Shown here in pieces: positions 34,942 through 45,000 of a stretch of 64,000 bases of DNA (the stretch's first letter is position 1; every line of letters starts with the position of its first letter). Made by a program: the position numbers and the translations under genes. Origin of the DNA: Izhakiella capsodis. Lineage in GTDB: Bacteria > Pseudomonadota > Gammaproteobacteria > Enterobacterales > Enterobacteriaceae. The stretch spans positions 232,783 to 296,782 of the forward strand of contig NZ_FOVC01000004.1 of NCBI RefSeq assembly GCF_900115045.1, read 5' to 3'. The notes under the pieces were generated by a model, which saw only the letters and a program-made list of their open reading frames with translations, was not told where the DNA came from and did not search any database.

Positions 34942-34984
34942 AAAAAACCGCACGCTGAACGGGCGATACAAATTCGCCCGTTCA
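34942..34984 (-). terminator. Terminator downstream of the aldehyde dehydrogenase gene
   Basis: A perfect 10-bp stem TGAACGGGCG / CGCCCGTTCA (34956-34965, 34975-34984). On the minus strand it is followed, after GCGTGCGG, by TTTTTT. It lies about 80 bases past the gene. Confidence 0.6.
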
Positions 34985-35064
34985 CCTATTTCATTCAAAT
35001 CAAAAAGGTCGGGTCTTATGCCACTTTTCCTTGTTTGACATGAATAGAACAACTCTCCGAACGT

Positions 35065-36519
35065 TTACAATCCACTGATGTGTATAGCTTTAACGTCAAG
35101 AAATTCATCAAGCCCAAGCACGGAACCTTCGCGCCCTAAACCAGACTCTTTCACACCGCCAAACGGTGCCAGTTCGGTGGAAACTGCGCACTCGTTAACG
35201 CCAACCATCCCACTTTCTAACGCTGCAGAAACCCGGAATACGCGTTGCAAGTTCTGCGTATAAAAATAAGCCGCGAGGCCGTACTCCGTTTCATTAGCCC
35301 GACGTATAACCTCATCTTCGTTATCAAAACGGAAGCAGGCCGCAACCGGTCCAAAGGTCTCTTCCTGAGCCAGCTGCATGTTTTCATTAGCATCAGCAAT
35401 AACCGTTGGCTGCCAGAAATTCCCCCCCAATGGGTGATGATCGCCACCAGCAATAATACGAGCGCCCTTTGCTAACGCATCGTTAACATGCTCCTGGACT
35501 TTTTCCACCGCATTTTTGTCGATCAGCGGTCCGATAACAACGCCTTCATCCATCCCGTTCCCCACTTTCAGCTTTTTGACTTCTTCAGAAAGCTGACTGA
35601 CAAAACGGTCATATATACTGCTGTGAATAAAGAAGCGATTCACACTGACGCATACCTGACCCGCGTTACGGAATTTATTGGCAATCGCGCCTTTTACCGC
35701 AGCATTTATATCAGCATCTTCAAATACAATGTATGGCGCGTTGCCGCCAAGCTCCATCGAAACTTTTTTCATCGTTTCAGCGGCATTGCGCATCAGCAGT
35801 TTTCCCACTTGGGTCGATCCGGTAAACGAGATTTTACGTACCCGCTTACTCGCCATAATCGCGTCGCTTATCGCTGACGTGTCACCAGCAACCGCATTGA
35901 GTACGCCATCAGGGACGCCCGCTTTTTTCGCCAGCGCCAGCAGCGCAAAAGCACTCAGCGGCGTATTATTTGCCGGTTTGATAATACCGGTACAGCCAGC
36001 TGCTAATGCCGGCCCCAGCTTGCGCGTCAGCATAGCCATCGGAAAATTCCACGGCGTAATCGCAGCGACAACACCAACCGGCTCGCGAGTGGACAGAATG
36101 CGACTACCGGCTTTTGCCGGCGGAATAATCTCGCCATTAGCGCGTTTTGCCTGCTCGGCGAACCACTGGATAAAGCTGGCGGCATACTCAACCTCAGCTT
36201 CGGCCTCCATCAGCGGCTTTCCCTGCTCCGCCGTCATCAGCTTACCCAGCCAGCTTTTATGCTCAATTATTAGCTGATACCAGCGATAGAGAATTTCTGA
36301 GCGTGACTTTGCGGTGCGAGCGCGCCATTCGGGAAAAGCCCGGTAGGCCGCCTCAATAGCATCTTCGGTTTCACGTTTACCGGCGCGCGCTACATTGGCA
36401 ATAACCTCACCCGTAGCGGGGTTGAGTACCTCAAAGGAATCGCTGAGACTAAGCCACTGGCCGTTAACGAGGTAGCCCGTCTGAAAGAGTTCATGCTGCT
36501 GCAAGGTCTGCACATTCAT
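35065..36519 (-). CDS. NAD(P)-dependent succinate-semialdehyde dehydrogenase-like protein
   Basis: A 484-residue aldehyde dehydrogenase closest, from memory, to GabD-type succinate-semialdehyde dehydrogenases (482 in E. coli). Seen: ITPWNFPMAMLTRKLGPALA (cofactor site), SFTGSTQVG, Glu257 in MELGGNAP, catalytic Cys290 in FRNAGQVCVSVNR and PFGGVKESGLGREGS. The second active-loop Cys of GabD (CVCANR) is Ser here. No gabT, gabP or csiD adjoins it, so the physiological aldehyde is uncertain. The frame extends to 36597, but MNVQ at 36519 fits family length. The gene is absent from this position in E. coli; it lies 110 bases past aaeB. Confidence 0.85.
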   Translation of the reverse strand: MNVQTLQQHELFQTGYLVNGQWLSLSDSFEVLNPATGEVIANVARAGKRETEDAIEAAYRAFPEWRARTAKSRSEILYRWYQLIIEHKSWLGKLMTAEQGKPLMEAEAEVEYAASFIQWFAEQAKRANGEIIPPAKAGSRILSTREPVGVVAAITPWNFPMAMLTRKLGPALAAGCTGIIKPANNTPLSAFALLALAKKAGVPDGVLNAVAGDTSAISDAIMASKRVRKISFTGSTQVGKLLMRNAAETMKKVSMELGGNAPYIVFEDADINAAVKGAIANKFRNAGQVCVSVNRFFIHSSIYDRFVSQLSEEVKKLKVGNGMDEGVVIGPLIDKNAVEKVQEHVNDALAKGARIIAGGDHHPLGGNFWQPTVIADANENMQLAQEETFGPVAACFRFDNEDEVIRRANETEYGLAAYFYTQNLQRVFRVSAALESGMVGVNECAVSTELAPFGGVKESGLGREGSVLGLDEFLDVKAIHISGL

Positions 36520-36629
36520 CTTGTTTTCCCGTTGTTTAATCATCCTGAAGAATAAGTATAGATGGCAAAAGCACTCTGCCGCTCTGGTTTGAAGCACTTT
36601 AGTACAACCGATTTTCAGAACGACTCTAT

Positions 36630-38588
36630 TTATATTTGCACCAGTGCATTTTGATATTTTTTCAGCATCATAATCAGTCGTGATACAGCGTCACCGACGC
36701 TAGCAGGAGCCTCGCACTGCGCCAGCTTTTGCTGGTAAACATCCAGCTCATCCAGCAAGCGTTGGAATAAAACCCGACGGCTGCTGTCGCTACGTGCAGC
36801 GATCACGCGATCCGCACTTTGACGTAGCTGCTTATGGAATCCCGATAGTTCCGCATTCACTGGCACATCCGCGTTACGTAAACGCTGGTGGCAGATAATC
36901 AGTGTTAAGCCAATGCGGTATTTATCAATATCGTTAGGAAACAGGTTCAGTAATAAAAATAGCTGCTGATAGAGTGCGGGCAGATGGTTTTCCTGGCGAC
37001 GGACTTTGTTGGTGGTCATGGCGGATACGGCCGCATACATTAGTCGGTTAAGTAGCTTACGTCCGGTTCGGGCACGGGAGTTATCACGGATCAGCAGGAT
37101 CACCATCAAAGAGACAAAACAGCCGATCATCTGGCCCAGCGCGTTATCCAGAAATGCATTGATTTTGAAAGACATCGGATTATCCAGCACCAGCACGTTG
37201 ATCGTACCCACCAATGCGCCCAGGGTACCGATCTGCCGACGCTGCGTCAGTATTCCGGCAATAAACGCCATCACACCCAGCGAAATACAGAGCAAAAGCA
37301 TGCTTTGCTGCGTTGCTGGCATGAGGACAGCAAAGTAGAACAATCCCAACGGCAGGGCAGCAGTCATACCGTAGAGAAAGTCTTTTACCATCATCAGCGG
37401 ATTGGGAGTACGCATTGCCAGCGCGGTGATCACCGCCAGCATCACCATGCAACCGCTGCCTGAACTCCAGCCGGTCCATAACCAGAATAACGAGCCGGCA
37501 GCGGTTGCAGCAAAAGTGCGGATACCATTAATCATCGCATGATGGGTTTCAGCGGATCGCAGTTTGATCACCACCTCGTCTTTCATCACATCTTCTTCAG
37601 TACGACTGATATTGCAATTAGTATGCACGCCCTTCATCAGCAGTGAGTAACGGGTTGCGGCTGCCACCCAATTACTGATGGTTTCAGGTGAGTAGGTATT
37701 GCCGCCGACAGTAATGTCGCGACGTAACAGCTTCAATCGTTGATGAACATCCAGTGCGCTCTCCACTGACTGTTCAAAGAAAGCGCGGAAATGTGCGGGG
37801 ATATATGTGCTGTTCGAATTCTGAATCAGAAAGGTTTCACCAGCCTGAGTTATCAGCATCAGCGAAAGTGAATTCAACGCTTTGAGCCGCCGGTTAACCC
37901 GCAGCCAGCGCGATGACTCCATCATCAGATTACTACGCATACCGTTTAACGCAGTGGTACGCCGTACCAGTGCAGCCCATGATTTATCAACGGCTTCACG
38001 CTCTCCATGTGCGACGCAGAGCTGTAACAGGCGGTAGTGTTCCACCAGCAGCGCTTCTATTTCACGGTCTACCTCATTCTTAATCGATCGCGGCGAAAAC
38101 AGCAGATCCGCGAGCACCGCACAGACGATGCCGATGATAATTTCACTGCAACGCTCAACAGCAAACTGTGGGGCAAGCAGCAGCTTGCCTTGTGCATCAG
38201 CGCTGACGACGATAATTAATGCGGTATAGCCTGCCAGTGCAAGCGCGTAGGAATTCTCAACGCGCACCAGTGAGGAAAGCCATACACATCCCCCCGCCCA
38301 GATGCAGCATAAAAGCAGCATGACCACCGGTGCGCGAATAGTTGTAATCATGATAGCCAGCGCGGCAATACAACCAATAAAAGTACCAATGATGCGCAGC
38401 ATGCCACGATAACGCAGTGCGCCAGAGTAGGGATCGCCCCCCGCAACAAAGGCCGTACCACCGGCAACAATGCAAGCAGTCATCACTGCCCAGCGCGGTG
38501 TTTCGAGGTTAAAGTGAAAACCAATCGTCAGCGCCAGAACCAGTGCAAAGGTTAGTTTTATCGGGAAACGAAGCTGATGCCAGTACAT
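36630..38588 (-). CDS. aaeB: p-Hydroxybenzoic acid efflux pump subunit AaeB
   Basis: A 652-residue FUSC/PET-family inner-membrane pump (655 in E. coli). Two blocks of about five to six TM helices (about 10-165 and 355-500) are each followed by a cytosolic region. Starts MYWHQLRFPIKLTFALVLAL, with the family segment TPRWAVMTACIVAGG. With AaeA it exports aromatic carboxylates and relieves metabolic stress. It follows aaeA by 8 bases. Intact, though its regulator aaeR is not. Confidence 0.95.
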   Translation of the reverse strand: MYWHQLRFPIKLTFALVLALTIGFHFNLETPRWAVMTACIVAGGTAFVAGGDPYSGALRYRGMLRIIGTFIGCIAALAIMITTIRAPVVMLLLCCIWAGGCVWLSSLVRVENSYALALAGYTALIIVVSADAQGKLLLAPQFAVERCSEIIIGIVCAVLADLLFSPRSIKNEVDREIEALLVEHYRLLQLCVAHGEREAVDKSWAALVRRTTALNGMRSNLMMESSRWLRVNRRLKALNSLSLMLITQAGETFLIQNSNSTYIPAHFRAFFEQSVESALDVHQRLKLLRRDITVGGNTYSPETISNWVAAATRYSLLMKGVHTNCNISRTEEDVMKDEVVIKLRSAETHHAMINGIRTFAATAAGSLFWLWTGWSSGSGCMVMLAVITALAMRTPNPLMMVKDFLYGMTAALPLGLFYFAVLMPATQQSMLLLCISLGVMAFIAGILTQRRQIGTLGALVGTINVLVLDNPMSFKINAFLDNALGQMIGCFVSLMVILLIRDNSRARTGRKLLNRLMYAAVSAMTTNKVRRQENHLPALYQQLFLLLNLFPNDIDKYRIGLTLIICHQRLRNADVPVNAELSGFHKQLRQSADRVIAARSDSSRRVLFQRLLDELDVYQQKLAQCEAPASVGDAVSRLIMMLKKYQNALVQI

Positions 38589-38596
38589 AGGCCCCC

Positions 38597-39529
38597 TTAA
38601 CCGAATTCACGCAGGCGATTAACCAACTTCATCAGCGCCGTTGTCTCACCCTGCTGACGATCTTTTTCCCCTGTCACCACCACGGTCGCCGTCGTCCCTG
38701 CGGGATAGAGATTGCCGGGCTGCCTGTCGAGGCGAATACGCACCGGGACACGCTGCGCCAGCCTCACCCATTCAAGATTAGAATCGACGGTCGCCATTCC
38801 CTTGCTGTCGACACTGCTGCTGCTATTGGTGACACCTGCGGCAATGCTATCAACCGTGCCTTTCAGAATATGATTGCTGCCAAGTGGGGTAATTTCCGCC
38901 CGATATCCGGGGTGAACGCCAGCCAGCTTGGTCTCTTCCATATAGGCTTGAACGAAATAACTGCCGGCTTTAACTAACGCAATCGCCGTTGAACCACGCG
39001 TAATAAATTCACCGGTATAAACGTTCAGATTAGTGACCCAGCCGTCAGCCGGGGCGCTTACCGTAGTACGCGTCAGATCGAGCTTTGCCATGTCACGCGC
39101 GGCGATGGCTTTCGCCAGCTGATGCTGCGTGGTCTGCAAATCGTTGTTTGCCTGATCGATGGCCTCACGTGACATCGCTGCGGTTCCTAGCCGGTTGCGA
39201 CGGGATGCCTCGCGCTGCTTCTCAGCAACTATCGACTGATAATAAGCAACGTCGGCTTCATCCTCCTCTAACGCTTTCTCATAGCGTGGCTGGTCAATAA
39301 CAAACAGCACATCACCCTGTTTAACCCGCTGGTTATCATGAACCTTTACCTGTGTTACCAGGCCGGTAACGTCCGGAGCTATTGCGACAACGTCAGCACT
39401 GAATTTTGCGTCACGCGTCCAGGGAGACTCGGTGTAGAACACCCAGGCGCGGAAAATGGCCACTATCGCGATAACGACAAGAACCAGCGTGATGGAGAAA
39501 CGGGAGATTTTTCTTGCGAGAGCTTTCAC
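38597..39529 (-). CDS. aaeA: p-Hydroxybenzoic acid efflux pump membrane-fusion subunit AaeA
   Basis: A 310-residue HlyD-type periplasmic adaptor. Seen: a TM anchor (about 12-30), TESPWTRDAKFSADVVAIAP, the lipoyl halves around VHDNQRVKQGDVLFVIDQPR and VSAPADGWVTNLNVYTGEFI, an alpha hairpin (about 85-150) and EWVRLAQRVPVRIRLDRQPG. The start is GTG at 39529: GAGG lies upstream, the protein then matches the E. coli length of 310, and the longer ATG frame (39619) would invade aaeX. Confidence 0.94.
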   Translation of the reverse strand: MKALARKISRFSITLVLVVIAIVAIFRAWVFYTESPWTRDAKFSADVVAIAPDVTGLVTQVKVHDNQRVKQGDVLFVIDQPRYEKALEEDEADVAYYQSIVAEKQREASRRNRLGTAAMSREAIDQANNDLQTTQHQLAKAIAARDMAKLDLTRTTVSAPADGWVTNLNVYTGEFITRGSTAIALVKAGSYFVQAYMEETKLAGVHPGYRAEITPLGSNHILKGTVDSIAAGVTNSSSSVDSKGMATVDSNLEWVRLAQRVPVRIRLDRQPGNLYPAGTTATVVVTGEKDRQQGETTALMKLVNRLREFG

Positions 39530-39536
39530 TATGACC

Positions 39537-39740
39537 TCAAACGAACAGGCAGGATACAAGATAGAACAAACAGCAATATAGCGCTGTATTAAAAAGCGCC
39601 GGATGCCAGACAAAATCATAGATGCCGGTTGGCGTCAAAACCCGCCTCACCAACCAGAACAGCATCAGTGCGATGATGATTTCAACAAATACAGGGGGAA
39701 ACGACAGCCCGAAGATGACAATTACCGGAAACACACTCAT
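39537..39740 (-). CDS. aaeX: Small membrane protein AaeX
   Basis: A 67-residue DUF1656 protein, the same length as E. coli AaeX. Two TM helices: VIVIFGLSFPPVFVEIIIAL and, near the C-terminus, FNTALYCCLFYLVSCLFV, joined by the family signature TGIYDFVWHPALFNTALY. It is first in aaeXAB and 7 bases ahead of aaeA. Its function is unknown; it accompanies FUSC-type pumps. Confidence 0.93.
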   Translation of the reverse strand: MSVFPVIVIFGLSFPPVFVEIIIALMLFWLVRRVLTPTGIYDFVWHPALFNTALYCCLFYLVSCLFV

Positions 39741-40012
39741 TTTTTGCCCTTAGAAAAACAGACCAGCCCTTCCCCTGACAGATGTCCCGGATGGCTCTGA
39801 ATCGAAATAGTCACGGCTAACGGCTTGCTGACAACCGGGCCAAAACACACTATCTGTGACAATCTGAACCGTCATGAATAACGCAGTCTTAAAAAGGAAC
39901 GCGCTTTTAAGGGCGACGATATTGGAAAACGGCTGCTGGAAACCACATAGTAACGTTGCTTACTATATTCATGCTACCAAATTTAATCATCACTTTTAAA
40001 CCAGCGTGAATA

Positions 40013-40436
40013 ATGGAGAGACTCCAGGGGATGCCCAGCTTCGCATGGTGAGTGGAGAGAGGATCATATACCGTTGTCACACGCTTACTCAAAATAAGCG
40101 CTTCATTGAAAAGCCCGATTGTGCCCCGGCTGAAAGACGGACCACGGGTTAAATGAATGCATCGCAGTAACCGACTCAGCGCTGCCGGATACTTCTGACG
40201 CTCAACGAAGAGTGAAAAACGGCGTGGGCATGGCCGAGGTACTCATGCCATATGTGATTGGTAAACTTAACAGCGTCGGGATCGGGTCCCTGTTTAATGG
40301 CTACCGGCCACCGCCAGAACAGGTTTATGCCGTCCATAGTGGGAAAGATAAGCGTCCACTTAAGGCTCAGGGTTACCTGATCAACGACATCGAAAAGGTA
40401 ACGCAAACCAGACATGCGCTGCGGGATCAACATTGA
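40013..40436 (+). pseudogene. aaeR: aaeR pseudogene (LysR-type regulator of aaeXAB), stop codons and large internal deletion
   Basis: From ATG 40013 the plus strand reads MERLQGMPSFAW, TGA, VERGSYTVVTRLLKISASL. This aligns with the start I recall for E. coli AaeR, MERLKRMSVFAKVVEFGSFT... . It continues VPRLKDGPRVK, stop, MHRSNRLSAAGYF, matching the end of the helix-turn-helix domain (SKLEDELQVKLLNRSTRS, then EAG-YY). Near 40195 the frame changes and jumps to the AaeR C-terminus: VKNGVGMAEVLM ... PEQVYAVHSGKDKRPLKAQG, ending at TGA 40434-40436. About 500 bases of the ~930-base gene are missing. Position and divergent orientation relative to aaeXAB match E. coli. Confidence 0.85.
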
Positions 40437-40465
40437 AAAAAGGCGTTCAGTATACTGAACGCCCG
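40435..40465 (-). terminator. tldD terminator
   Basis: The perfect 9-bp stem GGCGTTCAG / CTGAACGCC (40442-40450, 40455-40463) has a TATA loop. On the minus strand it is followed by TTTTTTC, about 40 bases after the tldD stop. Confidence 0.85.
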
Positions 40466-40501
40466 ACAGCTCAAAGTTAAACCGCGTGGGTTAAGGCGCG
40501 A

Positions 40502-41947
40502 TTACGCCGTACCACCAACGGTGATTTTATCGAGTTTAAGGCTGGGCTGACCCACCCCCACTGGCAGACTCTGGCCCTCTTTACCGCATACGCCAACGCC
40601 TTTATCGAGCGCCAAATCGTTGCCGACCATCGATATCTGCTGCATGGCCTCAATACCCGAGCCTATCAGCGTAGCGCCCTTAACCGGTTTGGTTATCTTC
40701 CCTTTCTCGATCAGCCAGGCTTCAGCGGTTGAAAAAACAAACTTTCCGGAGGTGATATCAACCTGCCCACCGCCAAAATTAGGCGCATACAGGCCATAAT
40801 CAACACTTTCAATAATTTCCTGCTGAGTTGATTGGCCCGCCAGCATGTAGGTATTGGTCATACGTGGCATCGGCAGATGGGCGTAAGATTCGCGCCGGCC
40901 GTTACCGGTAGGCTTCATTCCCATCAACCGGGCATTGAGCTTGTCCTGCATATAGCCTTTGAGGATACCGTTCTCAATCAGGACGTTGTATTGCCCCGGT
41001 ACCCCTTCGTCATCGATAGCCAGCGAGCCGCGCAGCCCATCAAGCGTACCATCATCTACTACCGTACAAAGCTCAGAAGCTACTTTTTTTCCCATCTGAC
41101 CGCTGAAAACGGAAGTGCCGCGGCGGTTAAAATCCCCTTCCAGCCCGTGGCCTACGGCTTCATGAAGCAGCACGCCCGGCCAGCCAGCCCCCAGAACAAT
41201 CGGTAGCGTTCCGGCGGGAGCAGCAACCGCTTCAAGGTTTACCAACGCCATGCGCACAGCTTCCTGCGCCCAGGCTTCTGCCCGCACTTCGCCGTTATCG
41301 TCAGCAAGAAAGAATTCATAGCCGGTGCGTCCGCCACCTCCGCTACTTCCTCGTTCACGCTTACCATTTTCCTCAACCTGAACACTTACCGACAGGCGAA
41401 CCAGCGGACGTACATCGGCAGCCAGCGTGCCATCAGTAGCGGCCACCAGCACCTGCTCATACACACCGCTCAGGCTGGCACTGACTTCCTGAACACGAGG
41501 ATCAGCGGCACGAGCAGCTTTATCTACCCGATGTAACAGCGCAATTTTTTCTTCGCGTGAGAGGCTTTGTAACGGGTCCTGCACGGTGTAAAGCTGGCGA
41601 TTCACCACTGGGCCAAGCGTATGCGCCTGGCCGTTTCCTGCTTCACGTACGATGCTACGCGCAGCGGTGGCGCTTACCTGCAGAGCGTTCAGAGTAATTT
41701 GATCGGCATACGCAAAGCCGGTTTTCTCTCCGCTGATCGCGCGGACACCAACGCCCTGATCGATATTCCAGGAGCCATCTTTAATGATGCGGTCTTCGAG
41801 AACCCAGGACTCGTGAAAACTCGACTGAAAGTAGAGGTCTGCATAATCCACTTTGCGCTCAGAAAGCTGGCTGAGAAGCATATACAGGTCTTGTGAATTA
41901 ATATTATTGGCAGCTAGTAACTGCTCACTTACCATATTTAAAGTCAT
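40502..41947 (-). CDS. tldD: Metalloprotease TldD
   Basis: A 481-residue subunit of the TldD/TldE (PmbA) protease, which processes microcin B17 and degrades CcdA in E. coli. Same length as E. coli. The HExxxH motif is in LLHEAVGHGLEGDFNRRGTS, with further zinc-site residues in the C-terminal half (SGKFVFSTAEAWLIEKGKIT). Partner tldE is not in view. It lies downstream of yhdP with a ~90-base gap. Confidence 0.96.
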   Translation of the reverse strand: MTLNMVSEQLLAANNINSQDLYMLLSQLSERKVDYADLYFQSSFHESWVLEDRIIKDGSWNIDQGVGVRAISGEKTGFAYADQITLNALQVSATAARSIVREAGNGQAHTLGPVVNRQLYTVQDPLQSLSREEKIALLHRVDKAARAADPRVQEVSASLSGVYEQVLVAATDGTLAADVRPLVRLSVSVQVEENGKRERGSSGGGGRTGYEFFLADDNGEVRAEAWAQEAVRMALVNLEAVAAPAGTLPIVLGAGWPGVLLHEAVGHGLEGDFNRRGTSVFSGQMGKKVASELCTVVDDGTLDGLRGSLAIDDEGVPGQYNVLIENGILKGYMQDKLNARLMGMKPTGNGRRESYAHLPMPRMTNTYMLAGQSTQQEIIESVDYGLYAPNFGGGQVDITSGKFVFSTAEAWLIEKGKITKPVKGATLIGSGIEAMQQISMVGNDLALDKGVGVCGKEGQSLPVGVGQPSLKLDKITVGGTA

Positions 41948-42038
41948 GAATTCTCACTGTTGCGTGTGGCACCAGTTCTTACTGGTAACAGAAGTAACTT
42001 ACAGTCAAGCCTGAGGCAATTATCAGGCGGCGTCAAAT

Positions 42039-45000
42039 TCACTTCGCCTGGCTCGGTGGTGGCTGGCGCTGCACTTCATCAATTTCAGGTTTATCCAGTG
42101 GGCCGCTGATGTGATAACGCAGTATCGATATTTTGCTCCACAGCGGGCCAAGCACTTTACTGGCAGCAAAAACCGCCGCGCCTACCATCGGATTTACCGC
42201 AAAAGCCGTCGCTACGCCGACCGTTGTTGAGATTTCTGGCGTAACCACCGCCTCCATATCCAGCCGACGACTGACCAGATTGACCTTACCTTGCATCGCA
42301 AGATCCGCTTCCAGACCATCAACGTACAAATTGTCGCTATGCACGATGCCGTTTTGAATCCAGGCTGTCCCCCTGATCGCGTCAAATGGGAAACCCTGAC
42401 TAAAAGTATCGCTGAAATCCAACCGCAGCCTGCGTAGCAGCTCATCTAAGCTGAACAGGCGTAAAATTTGTCCGGCGGGACCGGTATTCACATCGGTAAT
42501 TTCGCCGGCGCCAAAATGCGTTTTCAGCGTACCGCTCAACGTCGACTCTGAACGCTGCCATGGCGTCGAGCGCCAGTGCAGGTCGTAATCGATATTAAAA
42601 GGGGCATTGTGTATTGGTGACTCTACACCAAACCAGTTAACCGCATCAGTTATATTCTTACCGCTGAGTTTACCCTTAATTGAGGTGCGCAGGTCTCCCG
42701 GCCGGTTGACCCACTCGCCATTAATCTGCAAACGGGCTTTCCCGGTATCAACCACGCCATGATTGAGCGTAAGCGTGTCAGCATTATGGGTCAATATCCC
42801 CTTAACCTGGCCAAAATTTTGCCCACGCAGCCAGCACTGCTGGCAGTCCAGTTTCAGCGCAGGCCAGTGCCGGAAATCAATCGTATCGCTACCCTGAAGA
42901 AAAACTGATGAGCCTTTAGCGTCCGACGACCACTGCGGGTTGTAATAAAGATAGGGCAGATTAACGTTCCACAGCCCATCCGGAGCTATCGCCAGCGTGC
43001 CGTCAATTTCCTGCCCTTTCGCCTTCAGGTTTAACTCACCGCGGGGGTTATTGCTCAGCGTAACATTAAGATCGTGCCACCGTTGGCCCCCCAGCTCCAG
43101 CATGGGGGTATGCAGTTTCAGGTTATCGGGCAGTTGAGACAACTGCGGCGACGCAACGCCGGTCGCGGCAGAAGATGATCGCCTGCCGTGTTTATTCGCC
43201 GGGGATAACGGAGGCGACGATTCCAGCAGCGCCAGCCAGCGATCGCCGTCAAGCGCGGGCAGGTTCAGCACCATACCACTGGCTTGCGGCAGCGGTGGCA
43301 CTGATTTAGCATCATTAAGCCAGATACCGCGCTCAATACGTAGCGGCTTCCTCAGCAGCCAGCGACTATTGAAAAACTGATTTGTCCCGGCGCTGCCGCT
43401 GAGGTTAAGCGTATTCACGTCTCCTTGCGCGATTATCTTCACAGGAAAAGCGCTGCCGCTTTGTTTATCGAGCGGTGCAGGTAAGTGACTACTTATGCCG
43501 CTGAAATTACTACTAAAGTTAACTTTATAGGTACTGTGGCCCTGATGTGGCAGATCCACCATCACGTTACTTTTCCAGGCTGTGCTGCCTTTTAACTTAT
43601 CGCGGAGCACTGCCGGCAGACCAGGTAACGCACCTACAGCCCAATGACCGCCCAAATCGACGCCGATATCGAAATTACTGGGGCTTTCATGCGTGTTAAA
43701 ACGAACGTCCAATGGCTGACCCAGCCACTCAGCCCTCATCAGCTCGCTATCAAGATCGCCGTTATTAAAATGAAAGCGCCCGCTGACATTATGTAGCGTG
43801 CTGCCGATAGGCTTGATAGTCAGTGTATTGTTTTGCATCAGCACGTTGCCGCTTGCACGCACGATCCCAAGCTTATGTTCGAGAGGAATATCAAGATGTA
43901 AGCGACTACTTACTTCTCCTCCAATCAGCAGCTCATTGAGAGTGGTTCCGAGTGTATTTCGTAAAGCGGACTGATTGAAGTAGTCCCGGACATCAGCGCC
44001 CTGACCCCGCAGTTCACCATCAATCAGCAGGTGCGCTTTACTGTACTCTGGAATAGTGACAGAAACATTTTTTGCCTGAACCTTGCCGAGCATCGCTTCG
44101 CGCGCCGTCATCCACAGCCCGTCATTGATAAAGTCAAGGTTGATAGCCAGATTGCGGATCGCCGGCCAGTCAGGCTGAAAGGCAAAGGTTGCATCACGCA
44201 ATGGCACGGCTACCTCGAACATCCCTTCATTATGCTTAAACGGAAACTGCTTCGGATTGCCCGAGAACAGCAGCGTGGCATCTGTTGTTTCCCCTCCCTG
44301 GATCGCCCCAGTCAGATAATCCACCAGCGCTTTACCCATCAGCGGCTCCGGAAAATAACGCCAGGCTTCACGTGCGTCCTTGACGTCAATGCCGGCAAGG
44401 ATAGCCAGGTGCGGCGCTTCTTTAGGAGAATTGTTGAAGGTGAAGTCACCATGCGCTCTGATAGCCAGCGCCTGAAGATCAATATCACGACCGCTCAACA
44501 TCAGCCCCTGCGGGCCATATAGCCAGTTAAACGAACCGGTAAACGATTTAATTTGCAGTGGTGCTTTGAACATTTGCTGATAATTCAGCTCGGTTTCCGG
44601 CAGCGCTAACCGTAGCAGACCATCCGCTACGCTGCCGCTTAGCTCACCAGTTAGCTTCTGCATCTGCGGTAGCAGTCTCCATGCCCGCCAGCTCAGGTTT
44701 TTCCAGCGCGCCTGAAACCTGGCTTGTTCTGGCTGATTTAACGGGATATCCAGCGCAATAGACTCAATCTGTCCACGCGGCTGAAGCTGCTGCCAGTTGT
44801 CGACTAACTGGGGGGAGAGCCGACTGACCAGTGAGGCTAACGGTTCCAGACGCGCGAGATCAAGATGGGTGGCACGAACACGCAGCTCCGCTGTGCGTGC
44901 CTGGCCAGGTAAAACGTTATTTTCCGGCTGCCAGAGCATATCGAACCGACCTTGTGACCAGGGTTTACCATCGGTCATCAGGTGCATTTGCGGCAGGTTA

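Noticed and set aside
40176..40433. 85-codon minus-strand ORF
   Set aside because: It is the antisense of the aaeR pseudogene C-terminus.
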